Below are positions 1-7,298 of a stretch of DNA of 58,513 bases, in pieces. The translations under genes were made by a program, and so were the position numbers. The notes beneath the pieces were generated by a model. It had not been told where the DNA came from. It saw nothing but the letters and a program-made list of their open reading frames with translations, and did not search any database. Source of the DNA: a bacterium. Its GTDB lineage: Bacteria; Myxococcota_A; Bradymonadia; Bradymonadales; Bradymonadaceae. Position 1 is the first letter of the stretch; each line of letters opens with the position of its first letter. The stretch is taken from NCBI GenBank assembly GCA_030427705.1, contig JAUIBR010000043.1, positions 1-58,513 on the forward strand. Direction: 5' to 3'.

Positions 1-2457
1 GAGCAGACCAAGTCTTTCCCAGCCAATCCGCAGCTTGAGAAAGCAAGCTGGGGTCCGGTTCCCCGGGTCAATGTCAGTGTGAAAGTGAGCTCGTTGTTCA
101 GCCAGATCGACCCCATCGATATGGAAGGCAGCATCGACGCCCTCAAATCACGCCTGCGTCCCTTGTTTTTGAAGGCGAAAGACAATGGCGCGTTCATCAA
201 TCTGGACATGGAGCAGTACGAGTACAAAGACCTCACGATCGCACTGTTCAAGAGCCTGCTCGAAGAACCAGAGCTTCGAAACTTTGAACACGCAGGCATC
301 GCGATTCAAGCGTATCTGCGCGACGCGGAGGCAGACGTTACCGATTTGGCCAAGTGGGCAAAGAAGCGCAAGACGCCAGTCACGATTCGACTGATCAAGG
401 GCGCCTACTGGGACTACGAGACCATTCACTCTGAGCAAGAGGGTTGGCGAAATCCGGTATGGAGCAAGAAGTGGGAAACGGACCTCTGTTTCGAGAAGTG
501 CACTGAGATCCTCTTGGATCACCACAAGCACATCCGACTCGCCGTCGGTTCGCACAATGTGCGGTCGATCGCACACGCGATGGTGTACGCCAAAGCAAAG
601 AAGCTCCCTGAGAGCGCCATCGAATTCCAGATGCTCTATGGAATGGCTGAACCCATGAAGGCAGCCGTGTCCCAAATGGGATACCGCGTACGCGAGTATG
701 TCCCGATCGGCGAAATGATTCCGGGTATGGCCTACCTCGTGCGTCGTCTGCTCGAGAACACCAGCAATGAAAGCTGGCTGCGCCATTCTTATGCAGACGG
801 TTATTCGGTTGAGCAGCTTCTGGCGGCCCCCGGTCCGAAGTCCGGCGAAGCGATTTCAACCGGCACGGAGCATATCAAACCGGTCACCCCAGACGGTTTC
901 CGCAACGAACCCATGCGTAACTTCGCTTTGGAAGGCGACCGTGCGGCATTCGCAAAAGCGATGGACAACGTGGCCAAGAGCCTGGGCAAGACCTTCCCGG
1001 TCATCATCGGAAAGCAGAACTTCACTACCGATCGGCTCATCACGTCGCTGAATCCAAGCCAAAAGGATCAGGTTGTCGGAAAGGTGCATGCTGGCACCAA
1101 CGAACTCGCACAGCGCGCCATCGAGACGGCACGCGCGGCCAAGGACGCCTGGGCCGGACTTTCGGGTTCGCAACGCGCGGACTACCTCATGAAGGTCGCC
1201 GATATCATGGCGAAACGACGCGACGAACTGTCCGCCGTCATGGTTCATGAGGTTGGCAAGACGTGGCGTGAAGCCGACGCGGACACCTGCGAAGCAATCG
1301 ACTTCTGCCGCTACTATGCGCTTGAGATGAAGCGCCTCGATCGACCGCAACGCTTGGGCAGAATCGCTGGCGAGTTGAACCTCATGTTCTATCAACCGCG
1401 GGGAGTCGCGGCAGTGATCGCGCCATGGAACTTCCCGTTGGCGATCCTGACAGGCATGACGATGGCAGCGGCGGTGACGGGCAACACGGTGATCATGAAG
1501 CCAGCCGAGCAATCATCGGTCATCGCAGGCTACCTGATGGAGATCGTTCAGCAGGCCGGATTCCCATCGGGCGTGATCAACTTCCTCCCCGGGTTCGGGG
1601 AAGAGGTTGGGCAGCACCTGGTAGATAGCCCGCAGGTCGAGGTCATCGCCTTCACAGGTAGCATGCAGGTCGGACTTCATATCTTGAAGACTGCAGGAAA
1701 CACGCACAGCGCACAGGAAAACGTCAAAAAGGTCGTCTGCGAGATGGGCGGTAAAAACGCCATCATCGTTGATGCCGATGCAGACCTCGACGAGGCAGTC
1801 ACTGGCGTCGTCAAATCCGCGTTTGGCTTCCAAGGGCAGAAATGCTCGGCGTGCAGCCGTGTAGTCGTGCATCAGTCCTGCTACGACGAATTCAAGCAAC
1901 GCTTAGTTGAAGCGACCCGCAGTCTCATGATCGGGCCGGCGACCAACCCCGCCTTTTCCGTGGGTCCTGTCGTCGACCAAGAGGCGCAATCGAAGATCCA
2001 AAGCTATATCGAGTTAGGTAAACAGGAGGGAACGCTCCTCCTGCAGAGCGAGTCGCCTGCTTCAGGTTTCTTTGTGGGTCCGACGATCTTCGAAGACATC
2101 AAACCGGAGGCTCGGCTTGCTCAGGAAGAGATCTTTGGCCCAGTCCTGGCCATGATGAAGGCCAACGACTTCGATCACGCACTTCGCATTGCAAACTCAA
2201 CACGTTTCGCCCTCACCGGCGGTGTGTACAGCCGAAGTCCGCTAAATCTGGACCGCGCTCGACGAGAATTTAACGTCGGCAACCTCTACATCAACCGGAG
2301 CTGCACCGGCGCTCTGGTCTACCGACAGCCGTTCGGCGGATTCAAGATGTCGGGCGTTGGCTCAAAAGCCGGCGGTCCGGACTACCTCATCCAATTCCTA
2401 GAACCTCGCGCAATCAGCGAGAACACGATGCGCCGCGGTTTCGCCCCGGAAGACTAG
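1..2457 (+). CDS. putA: Bifunctional proline dehydrogenase / glutamate-semialdehyde dehydrogenase, 5' end outside window
   Basis: Oxidises proline to glutamate in two steps: FAD-dependent proline dehydrogenase, then NAD-dependent glutamate-semialdehyde dehydrogenase. The frame is open from base 1, so the N-terminus is missing; 818 residues are visible. The PRODH barrel shows the NVSVKVSSL strand, [22 protein letters not shown] and the [20 protein letters not shown] segment. The ALDH part follows, with APWNFPL, the catalytic Glu in VCEMGGKNA and the nucleophile in GQKCSACS (about visible residue 615). The frame ends soon after the ALDH domain, as in short PutAs without the extra C-terminal domain. 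Whether an N-terminal DNA-binding domain exists cannot be seen. The stop is followed within 1 bp by a repeat array, so the natural transcript end is probably the terminator at 3367-3399. Confidence 0.95.
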   Translation, partial: EQTKSFPANPQLEKASWGPVPRVNVSVKVSSLFSQIDPIDMEGSIDALKSRLRPLFLKAKDNGAFINLDMEQYEYKDLTIALFKSLLEEPELRNFEHAGIAIQAYLRDAEADVTDLAKWAKKRKTPVTIRLIKGAYWDYETIHSEQEGWRNPVWSKKWETDLCFEKCTEILLDHHKHIRLAVGSHNVRSIAHAMVYAKAKKLPESAIEFQMLYGMAEPMKAAVSQMGYRVREYVPIGEMIPGMAYLVRRLLENTSNESWLRHSYADGYSVEQLLAAPGPKSGEAISTGTEHIKPVTPDGFRNEPMRNFALEGDRAAFAKAMDNVAKSLGKTFPVIIGKQNFTTDRLITSLNPSQKDQVVGKVHAGTNELAQRAIETARAAKDAWAGLSGSQRADYLMKVADIMAKRRDELSAVMVHEVGKTWREADADTCEAIDFCRYYALEMKRLDRPQRLGRIAGELNLMFYQPRGVAAVIAPWNFPLAILTGMTMAAAVTGNTVIMKPAEQSSVIAGYLMEIVQQAGFPSGVINFLPGFGEEVGQHLVDSPQVEVIAFTGSMQVGLHILKTAGNTHSAQENVKKVVCEMGGKNAIIVDADADLDEAVTGVVKSAFGFQGQKCSACSRVVVHQSCYDEFKQRLVEATRSLMIGPATNPAFSVGPVVDQEAQSKIQSYIELGKQEGTLLLQSESPASGFFVGPTIFEDIKPEARLAQEEIFGPVLAMMKANDFDHALRIANSTRFALTGGVYSRSPLNLDRARREFNVGNLYINRSCTGALVYRQPFGGFKMSGVGSKAGGPDYLIQFLEPRAISENTMRRGFAPED

Positions 2458-2458
2458 G

Positions 2459-2740
2459 GGTTCGCTGCGCTCACCGGGGTGGTTCGCTAGCGCTCACCGG
2501 GTTGGTTCGCTAGCGCTCACCGATTTGGTTCGCTGGCGCTCACCGGGGTGGTTCGCTGCGCTCACCGGTTTGGTTCGCTTCGCTCACCGATTTGGTTCGC
2601 TTCGCTCACCGGGTTGGTTCGCTGCGCTCACCGGGGTGGTTCGCTGCGCTCACCGGGGTGGTTCGCTGCGCTCACCGGGGTGGTTCGCTGGCGCTCACCG
2701 ATTTGGTTCGCTGGCGCTCACCGGGTTGGGTCGTGGCGCT
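2459..2740 (+). repeat. Tandem array of about 12 units of a 22-23 bp repeat (left array)
   Basis: Units begin at 2459, 2481, 2504, 2527, 2550, 2572, 2594, 2616, 2638, 2660, 2682 and 2705, followed by a decayed partial unit. The consensus is GGTTCGCT, one to three variable bases, CGCTCACCG and a four-base variable tail (GGGT, GGTT, ATTT or GTTT). Each unit has an imperfect dyad (GGT-GC...GC-ACC). The period is 22 bp, or 23 where an extra central base occurs. No unique spacers exist, so this is not a CRISPR. The array fills the 360 bp between putA and the four-helix-bundle gene and is the reverse complement of the array at 3218-3360. Confidence 0.95.
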
Positions 2741-2817
2741 CAGAATGTTTTTCAAATCTTCGCAACGGTGAATGGTGCTTGTCCGATAACGGTTTCCGAA
2801 CGCGCAAGGAGACTAAG

Positions 2818-3273
2818 ATGCGAAACAAGAAGATATTCGATAATCCACCGACTAACCTGAGGGTCTACAATGACAGCGACGAACTCGCCGACGATGTGTT
2901 CTTTACTGTCAGGCGATTGTTAGGGACTTTTGAGTTCGGGGACCTAAGCGAACAAGCGATGCGATCGGCGGACAGCGTACCGAGCAATCTTGCAGAGGGC
3001 GCAGGGCGAACCCAGCCGCAGTTTCGACATTACGTTGGAACCGCACGAGGTTCATGTCAGGAGCTCGTGGGACAACTGAAACGCCTACACAGGCGGACTG
3101 GAGATTCAAGATTCCGGAAACTTCAGTCACGAGCGCAGAAACTGCAGTACCGAATCTACCGACTGGAGAAAGCGATTCTCAAACGCATGGAGGAGAGCCA
3201 AGTGAGCGAGGAGGCCCAAATCGGTGAGCCAAAGGCGAACCAAATCGGTGAGCAACGCGAACCAAATCGGTGA
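2818..3273 (+). CDS. Four-helix bundle protein of the 23S rRNA intervening-sequence (IVS) family
   Basis: A 151-residue basic protein. The core AMRSADSVPSNLAEGAGR, followed by F..YVGTARGSCQELVGQL, is the signature of the S23/IVS-type four-helix bundle family, also seen in Avd proteins of diversity-generating retroelements. The ATG at 2818 is chosen because an AAGGAG Shine-Dalgarno lies 6 bases upstream and the family core starts soon after. A longer frame from 2548 only translates the repeat array. The last roughly 20 residues (QIGEP, NQIGEQ) and the stop codon are encoded by the first units of the right-hand array, so the native C-terminus has probably been replaced or extended by repeat DNA. 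Family members bind nucleic acid or partner proteins; their cellular role outside rRNA is unknown. Confidence 0.88.
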   Translation: MRNKKIFDNPPTNLRVYNDSDELADDVFFTVRRLLGTFEFGDLSEQAMRSADSVPSNLAEGAGRTQPQFRHYVGTARGSCQELVGQLKRLHRRTGDSRFRKLQSRAQKLQYRIYRLEKAILKRMEESQVSEEAQIGEPKANQIGEQREPNR

Positions 3274-3360
3274 GCAACGCGAACCAAATCGGTGAGCCAA
3301 AGGCGAACCAAATCGGTGAACCAAAGGCGAAACCAAATCGGTGAGCCAACGGCGAACCCC
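3218..3360 (-). repeat. Inverted array of about six units of the same 22-25 bp repeat (right array)
   Basis: On the plus strand the units read AAATCGGTGAGC, a short variable centre, GCGAACC. Six copies start near 3218, 3242, 3264, 3286, 3310 and 3335. Read on the minus strand they are GGTTCGC...GCTCACCGATTT, matching the ATTT-tailed units of the left array. The two arrays could therefore pair in RNA or single-stranded DNA with the four-helix-bundle gene in the loop. Unit centres here (CAAAGG, CAACG) differ from those on the left, so each array seems to have expanded separately. Confidence 0.93.
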
Positions 3361-3366
3361 AAATTG

Positions 3367-3399
3367 AAAAAGGGCAGCGACTGTGTCGCTGCCCTTTTT
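3367..3399. terminator. Bidirectional intrinsic terminator
   Basis: A perfect 15-bp stem (AAAAAGGGCAGCGAC with GTCGCTGCCCTTTTT) around the loop TGT, with A and T runs at the two ends, so it can act for both strands. It separates the plus-strand putA/four-helix-bundle unit from the minus-strand DUF1501 gene, whose stop is 25 bp beyond. Confidence 0.9.
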
Positions 3400-3423
3400 C
3401 TGCCACCACCCAAGGAGACGACA

Positions 3424-4680
3424 TTAGCCAAGGAGATTTATATCCTCGCCCATGTCGAGAGGGAATTGGAGCGCCAGCGGATCGCGTTCGATGCCAGCCA
3501 GCTTGCGAATTGCCGCGTGGACGTGTTCTGGACGGAGTCGAATTCCGTTCTCGTCCAACGCTTTGGTTGTTGGATTGATGGTCAATGGACGGTGACGTGG
3601 GTCCGAAGCACCGATCACGGTGTTTCCTGGGACGCCATGGCCCATGAGCATCATGGAGTTAATCGACCAGTGGTCCTTGCCGTTGCCGTTGTTGTAGCCC
3701 GGCGTACGACCGAAGTCGGAACCGACTGCCACGAAGACTTGGTCAGCGATATCCAGACGCTCTGCTTCGTCGAAGATGAAGTCGAGCGCTTCCAGAATCA
3801 GGCTGAGTCGTGGGATGTGTCGATTGTCGTGGTCGCTGTGCGTGTCAAAGCCACCTGTGCGCATGGTCACCGAGATGCCGAGGCCGGATTTGAAGGCTGC
3901 AAGTGCAACCTGTGCCTGACGCACAAGACCGTTGTTATTGTTCAGGTCCGTCGGAAGGAAGCCCAAGACCTCTTTCAACTCAGACTCACCGAGGCGAGCC
4001 GTGTGAAGAGCGTCCATTGCCTTGCGGCGTCGTGGAAGCTTGGTCTTCTCCATCTTATCTGAGAGGCGGTTGTCCGCAGCTTGGCGGATGCGGTCCATCG
4101 CGAATTCGCTATGGAACGTGTTGCCTTCGTTATCCGGATTGATGCGGTTGGTGTACGCAAGCTTCTGGAATGCGTTCAGTGAACGCTCGTCTGCTTGAGT
4201 TCCAGCGACCAAACCGTTGGTAACCGTGTAACCACCGTTGGTGATATATGCCAGCGGCAGTGCGGGTCCGAGCTTGGCGGCAACCATCGCACCGAGTGAA
4301 GGATGTCCTTCGTTCAGGCGTCCAGACCAAGTGTAGCGTCGTCCTTGCTCGTGACCATTTGTCGACATGTCGATGCCGTTGACGACCATGAGTCGGTTGA
4401 AGTGCTTCTGGAAGAACTCTGCGTGGTTGGCGACTGGTGCGTAGGCAATGTTACCTGCCATTTCAATCGCGTCGGTCGCGTATCGGTTCATGCCTTCCGC
4501 ATCACCCTTTGGGTCGCAAAGGGAGGTTGGGTCCCAGCCACCGTCGGCCTGGATGAACATGAAGTATGGTCCGCGGTGAAGGCCACCGGCCTGAGCTTTC
4601 GCCTCTCGCGTGGTAGCGATTGGAGAAACGACCGTGAGACCGGCTGCTGCTGCTGCTTTGAGGAATGTTCGTCGTCGCAT
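3424..4680 (-). CDS. DUF1501 family protein, Tat-exported
   Basis: 418 residues. The N-terminus MRRRTFLKAAAAAG followed by an Ala-rich stretch to AKAQA is a twin-arginine signal. The C-terminal half carries DUF1501 hallmarks (sulfatase/alkaline-phosphatase-like fold): MRTGGFDTHSDHDN, VGSDFGRTPGYN, GKDHW and a late LMGHGVPG. A good Shine-Dalgarno (AGGA, 7 bases from the ATG) supports the start. It lies 44 bp downstream of the heme lipoprotein gene at 4725-7010 and is probably cotranscribed with it. Such pairs are common in Myxococcota and Planctomycetota, but substrate and reaction are not established. Confidence 0.85.
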   Translation of the reverse strand: MRRRTFLKAAAAAGLTVVSPIATTREAKAQAGGLHRGPYFMFIQADGGWDPTSLCDPKGDAEGMNRYATDAIEMAGNIAYAPVANHAEFFQKHFNRLMVVNGIDMSTNGHEQGRRYTWSGRLNEGHPSLGAMVAAKLGPALPLAYITNGGYTVTNGLVAGTQADERSLNAFQKLAYTNRINPDNEGNTFHSEFAMDRIRQAADNRLSDKMEKTKLPRRRKAMDALHTARLGESELKEVLGFLPTDLNNNNGLVRQAQVALAAFKSGLGISVTMRTGGFDTHSDHDNRHIPRLSLILEALDFIFDEAERLDIADQVFVAVGSDFGRTPGYNNGNGKDHWSINSMMLMGHGVPGNTVIGASDPRHRPLTINPTTKALDENGIRLRPEHVHAAIRKLAGIERDPLALQFPLDMGEDINLLG

Positions 4681-4724
4681 AATGCTTTCCTAGTTCTTTG
4701 TCTCTTTAATCGTTCAGGCTCTAA

Positions 4725-7010
4725 TTACTCGTAGATGTACTCGTAGCTTCCCAACAGGTAGCTAACCGTCGCCATCCAAGCGCGAACTGTGTAGTTCGGG
4801 TCATTGTCCACACCGTTGGAGCGGCACATACCAGGGATTCCGTTTCCATAATCGTTGTTCTGTCCGTCTTGCCAGACGTCATTGAACAGGTTGTACGTTT
4901 CCACGAACTGTGGGTCCGATTCTTCTACTTTCTGTCCAAGCAGTTGGAAGTGCAAGTGCTTGATGTTCTCACGGACAGCTGCGTCATTCGACTGCGGCGT
5001 GTCGTCCATCGTGACGTGTGGGAACAAGACCTTCTCATCTTCGCGACCGAAGTCAGCTGGGACGCTCAAGCAAGAGACTTCGTTTGCCATGCGGCGGCTG
5101 ATAGCCGATGCGACAGCACTTGGGTCTTCCATACGCTTGAGGACCGAAACCGAGTCGATTCCACCGTAGAGCAGGTTGTACTCGCGGGTGTCCAACAGGA
5201 CGTTGCGGTTGTTGACGTTCCACTCGGTTCCAGTCGTTGCCACAATCTTGCGGTGAAGCATTTCTGGCGTCAGGAGACGAGCGGTACCCAGGCTGCGCAG
5301 TTCCATCTGACGTGAGGCGTCGATGTTCTCGCGAGCGTTGGCTGCACGGTAGTAAGGGCTCTTCACGATTTCCTTGATGAGCGCTTTGAAGTTGTAGTTC
5401 GACTCGATGAACTTCTTGCCGACCTGCTTGAAGAATTCGTACTGGACTTCGTAAGCGCGGAACTCAGCAGCGTAGCTAGCAACGGTTGGGTCGTTAGGCG
5501 CGGTGAGTGGCTCGTCGCCAGTCATCATCGTGTAAGCAGTGTGGACGGCCGCCTGAATGAAGCGTGGGTCAATCGTGGTGCGAGCTGCAAGCCAGCGAAG
5601 CGACTCAGGGTTCTCGGTCTGGCCGATGTTCGAGCCTTCCATACCTGGAGGCAACATGTCGGTGTACCACGACTCATCACGTGGAGCGTACATACCCTCG
5701 TCGTCCCAGTTCTGGAATGCACCAGCGATTGGGTCGATAACGTTGTGGCAGACGGTGCAGGCCGAGTCGAACAACGTTGGGTTGTTCGAAAGGTCAGACT
5801 GCGTTGGGTCCAGTGGGCGGTCAGCCAATTTCAGGACGTCGGTTGCCAGGAAGTACAGGTAGAAGAATGCAGCGCGTGAGCGGTTGCGGTTCGTTGCGGT
5901 CGTTGGGAACTTGTTGAGCCAGACAGGCGTCGTCAGAACACCAGCGTGTGGCATGCCAGGAACCTGAACTTCAGCCCACTCGTTTGGATCGTCGTCATTG
6001 TTGAAGGTGACGTCGCCCATGACACCGTAGGAGCGTGCCGAGAATGGGTTCACAACCGTGTAGTCAGCGTTGAGAACGTCGGTGAACGGCTTGTCGTTCA
6101 TGATGACGTGCGTGTAAATCATCAGCGACTCACGAGCCAGTGCTTCGTTCGTCAGGCGACGTGCGCGGTTACGTGCATCGTCGTCACCCATGTCGTCGTA
6201 CCACATGCGGTCTGGGAACACGTCTTCGTCCAGAAGGTCAACCGCATCTTCGTTGCGATTGAATTGGTCCGTGAGAATCACGTCGTTGTAAGACTCGATG
6301 ACGCGCGCCTTGAACGCATCCTCAGTCATCACGCGGTCGAGCACACCGTCGATACCGTCCGTAGCGAGCGAATCATATTCAGCTTGTGTTGGCACGCGAC
6401 CCGCCAACGACAACGTTGCTTTGCGCAGCAACTGCTCGCCATCAAGGAATTCAACGTCCTGGTAGAACTCGGCGTCGTTTGCAGCGCCGCAGTCCATGCC
6501 TGAATCAACACGGTTCACGAAAGCTTCGATGCGTGCGTACGCTTCGTCACCTTCCTGAATGATCTGACCACCTTCGTGGCTGATTTGACCGGTTGCCTTC
6601 AGCAACAGAACGCTCTCGCCGTCACGCTTCGTCAGCGCGAGGTCGGCCATAACGTCGTAGTTGGCTTGGATGTAGTTACCCCAGCCGCTGTTGTAGAGAA
6701 CAAGTTCAGTGTCTTTCGCCTGACCTTGAGCGTTGTGGCATGCAGCACATGCTGGCTCAACGGTTGGGGTCCAAACTTCACGAAGGAAGAAACGATCGTT
6801 AGGTACGCATCCTTCGTCGCTCCCAGTTGGGTCGCCGAAGACGTCCGTCGTCGTATCGTTGTCGTCGCCAGGAAGCTGGTACTCAGCTTCTTCGCCGTCT
6901 TGTGACAGCGAGAAGACGCCCTTCTCACAAGCTGTGGTGCTCAAGGCAATTGCAAGCACCACCATAAGGTAGCTGTTCGTTTTCATGTTGTTCTCTCGTC
7001 GCGTTTTCAT
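4725..7010 (-). CDS. Large lipoprotein with c-type heme motifs, DUF1588/1592-like
   Basis: 761 residues. A lipoprotein-type signal (hydrophobic VVLAIALSTTAC) suggests a lipid-modified Cys and an envelope location. Two heme-binding motifs are visible: CAACH near residue 90 and CTVCH in the second half, within a DUF1588-like stretch (TLFDSACTVCHNVIDPIAGAF). Between them RKATLSLAGRVPTQAEY resembles the start of DUF1549/DUF1592 domains. Two in-frame ATGs fit, at 7010 (GGAG 8 bases upstream) and 6986 (GAGAG 6 bases upstream); the second places the signal peptide closer to the start. It precedes the DUF1501 gene, and the two probably act together in the periplasm. The function is unknown. Confidence 0.8.
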   Translation of the reverse strand: MKTRRENNMKTNSYLMVVLAIALSTTACEKGVFSLSQDGEEAEYQLPGDDNDTTTDVFGDPTGSDEGCVPNDRFFLREVWTPTVEPACAACHNAQGQAKDTELVLYNSGWGNYIQANYDVMADLALTKRDGESVLLLKATGQISHEGGQIIQEGDEAYARIEAFVNRVDSGMDCGAANDAEFYQDVEFLDGEQLLRKATLSLAGRVPTQAEYDSLATDGIDGVLDRVMTEDAFKARVIESYNDVILTDQFNRNEDAVDLLDEDVFPDRMWYDDMGDDDARNRARRLTNEALARESLMIYTHVIMNDKPFTDVLNADYTVVNPFSARSYGVMGDVTFNNDDDPNEWAEVQVPGMPHAGVLTTPVWLNKFPTTATNRNRSRAAFFYLYFLATDVLKLADRPLDPTQSDLSNNPTLFDSACTVCHNVIDPIAGAFQNWDDEGMYAPRDESWYTDMLPPGMEGSNIGQTENPESLRWLAARTTIDPRFIQAAVHTAYTMMTGDEPLTAPNDPTVASYAAEFRAYEVQYEFFKQVGKKFIESNYNFKALIKEIVKSPYYRAANARENIDASRQMELRSLGTARLLTPEMLHRKIVATTGTEWNVNNRNVLLDTREYNLLYGGIDSVSVLKRMEDPSAVASAISRRMANEVSCLSVPADFGREDEKVLFPHVTMDDTPQSNDAAVRENIKHLHFQLLGQKVEESDPQFVETYNLFNDVWQDGQNNDYGNGIPGMCRSNGVDNDPNYTVRAWMATVSYLLGSYEYIYE

Positions 7011-7126
7011 CGTTGGTGCTCCGTGTTCCTTCGATGGACGAGCTATGTATTAGCAACGAGTGTGCCAACATTTGGAAATTAAGTTTGATCGCATGGATAA
7101 AGGCCGAAAGATCTGTGCCCTTTTAT

Positions 7127-7272
7127 CCTACATGTATGCCGATCTCCCCAAATACCGCAGGGATCCCCATATTTCACGCCAGGAAACTTTTTCGTTGATC
7201 GCAAACCCGCATAAATGCACAGTGCCGTCTAGTTTGTGGCTTCTTGGTCACAGATCGTGGCCTACATGTAGG
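7127..7272. promoter_or_regulatory. Two copies of CCTACATGTA in the divergent intergenic region
   Basis: The 10-mer CCTACATGTA occurs at 7127-7136 and 7261-7270. The second copy extends to a perfect 12-bp palindrome, CCTACATGTAGG (7261-7272). Both lie in the roughly 290 bp between the heme lipoprotein gene and aroB-aroA, the second copy just ahead of the aroB-aroA start. They may be operator sites. No convincing sigma-70 promoter and no RNA gene was seen in the rest of this region. Confidence 0.35.
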
Positions 7273-7298
7273 ACAACGTGCGCACAGGTGTGGCAACC

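Noticed and set aside
148-786. Antisense gene inside putA
   Set aside because: It is a shadow of the putA frame with no domain or ribosome-binding site.
2459-2740. CRISPR array
   Set aside because: Units are contiguous 22-23 bp direct repeats with no unique spacers, and no cas gene is nearby.
2548-2817. N-terminal extension of the four-helix-bundle protein through the left array
   Set aside because: It encodes only repeat peptide. The ATG at 2818 has a clear Shine-Dalgarno and precedes the family core.
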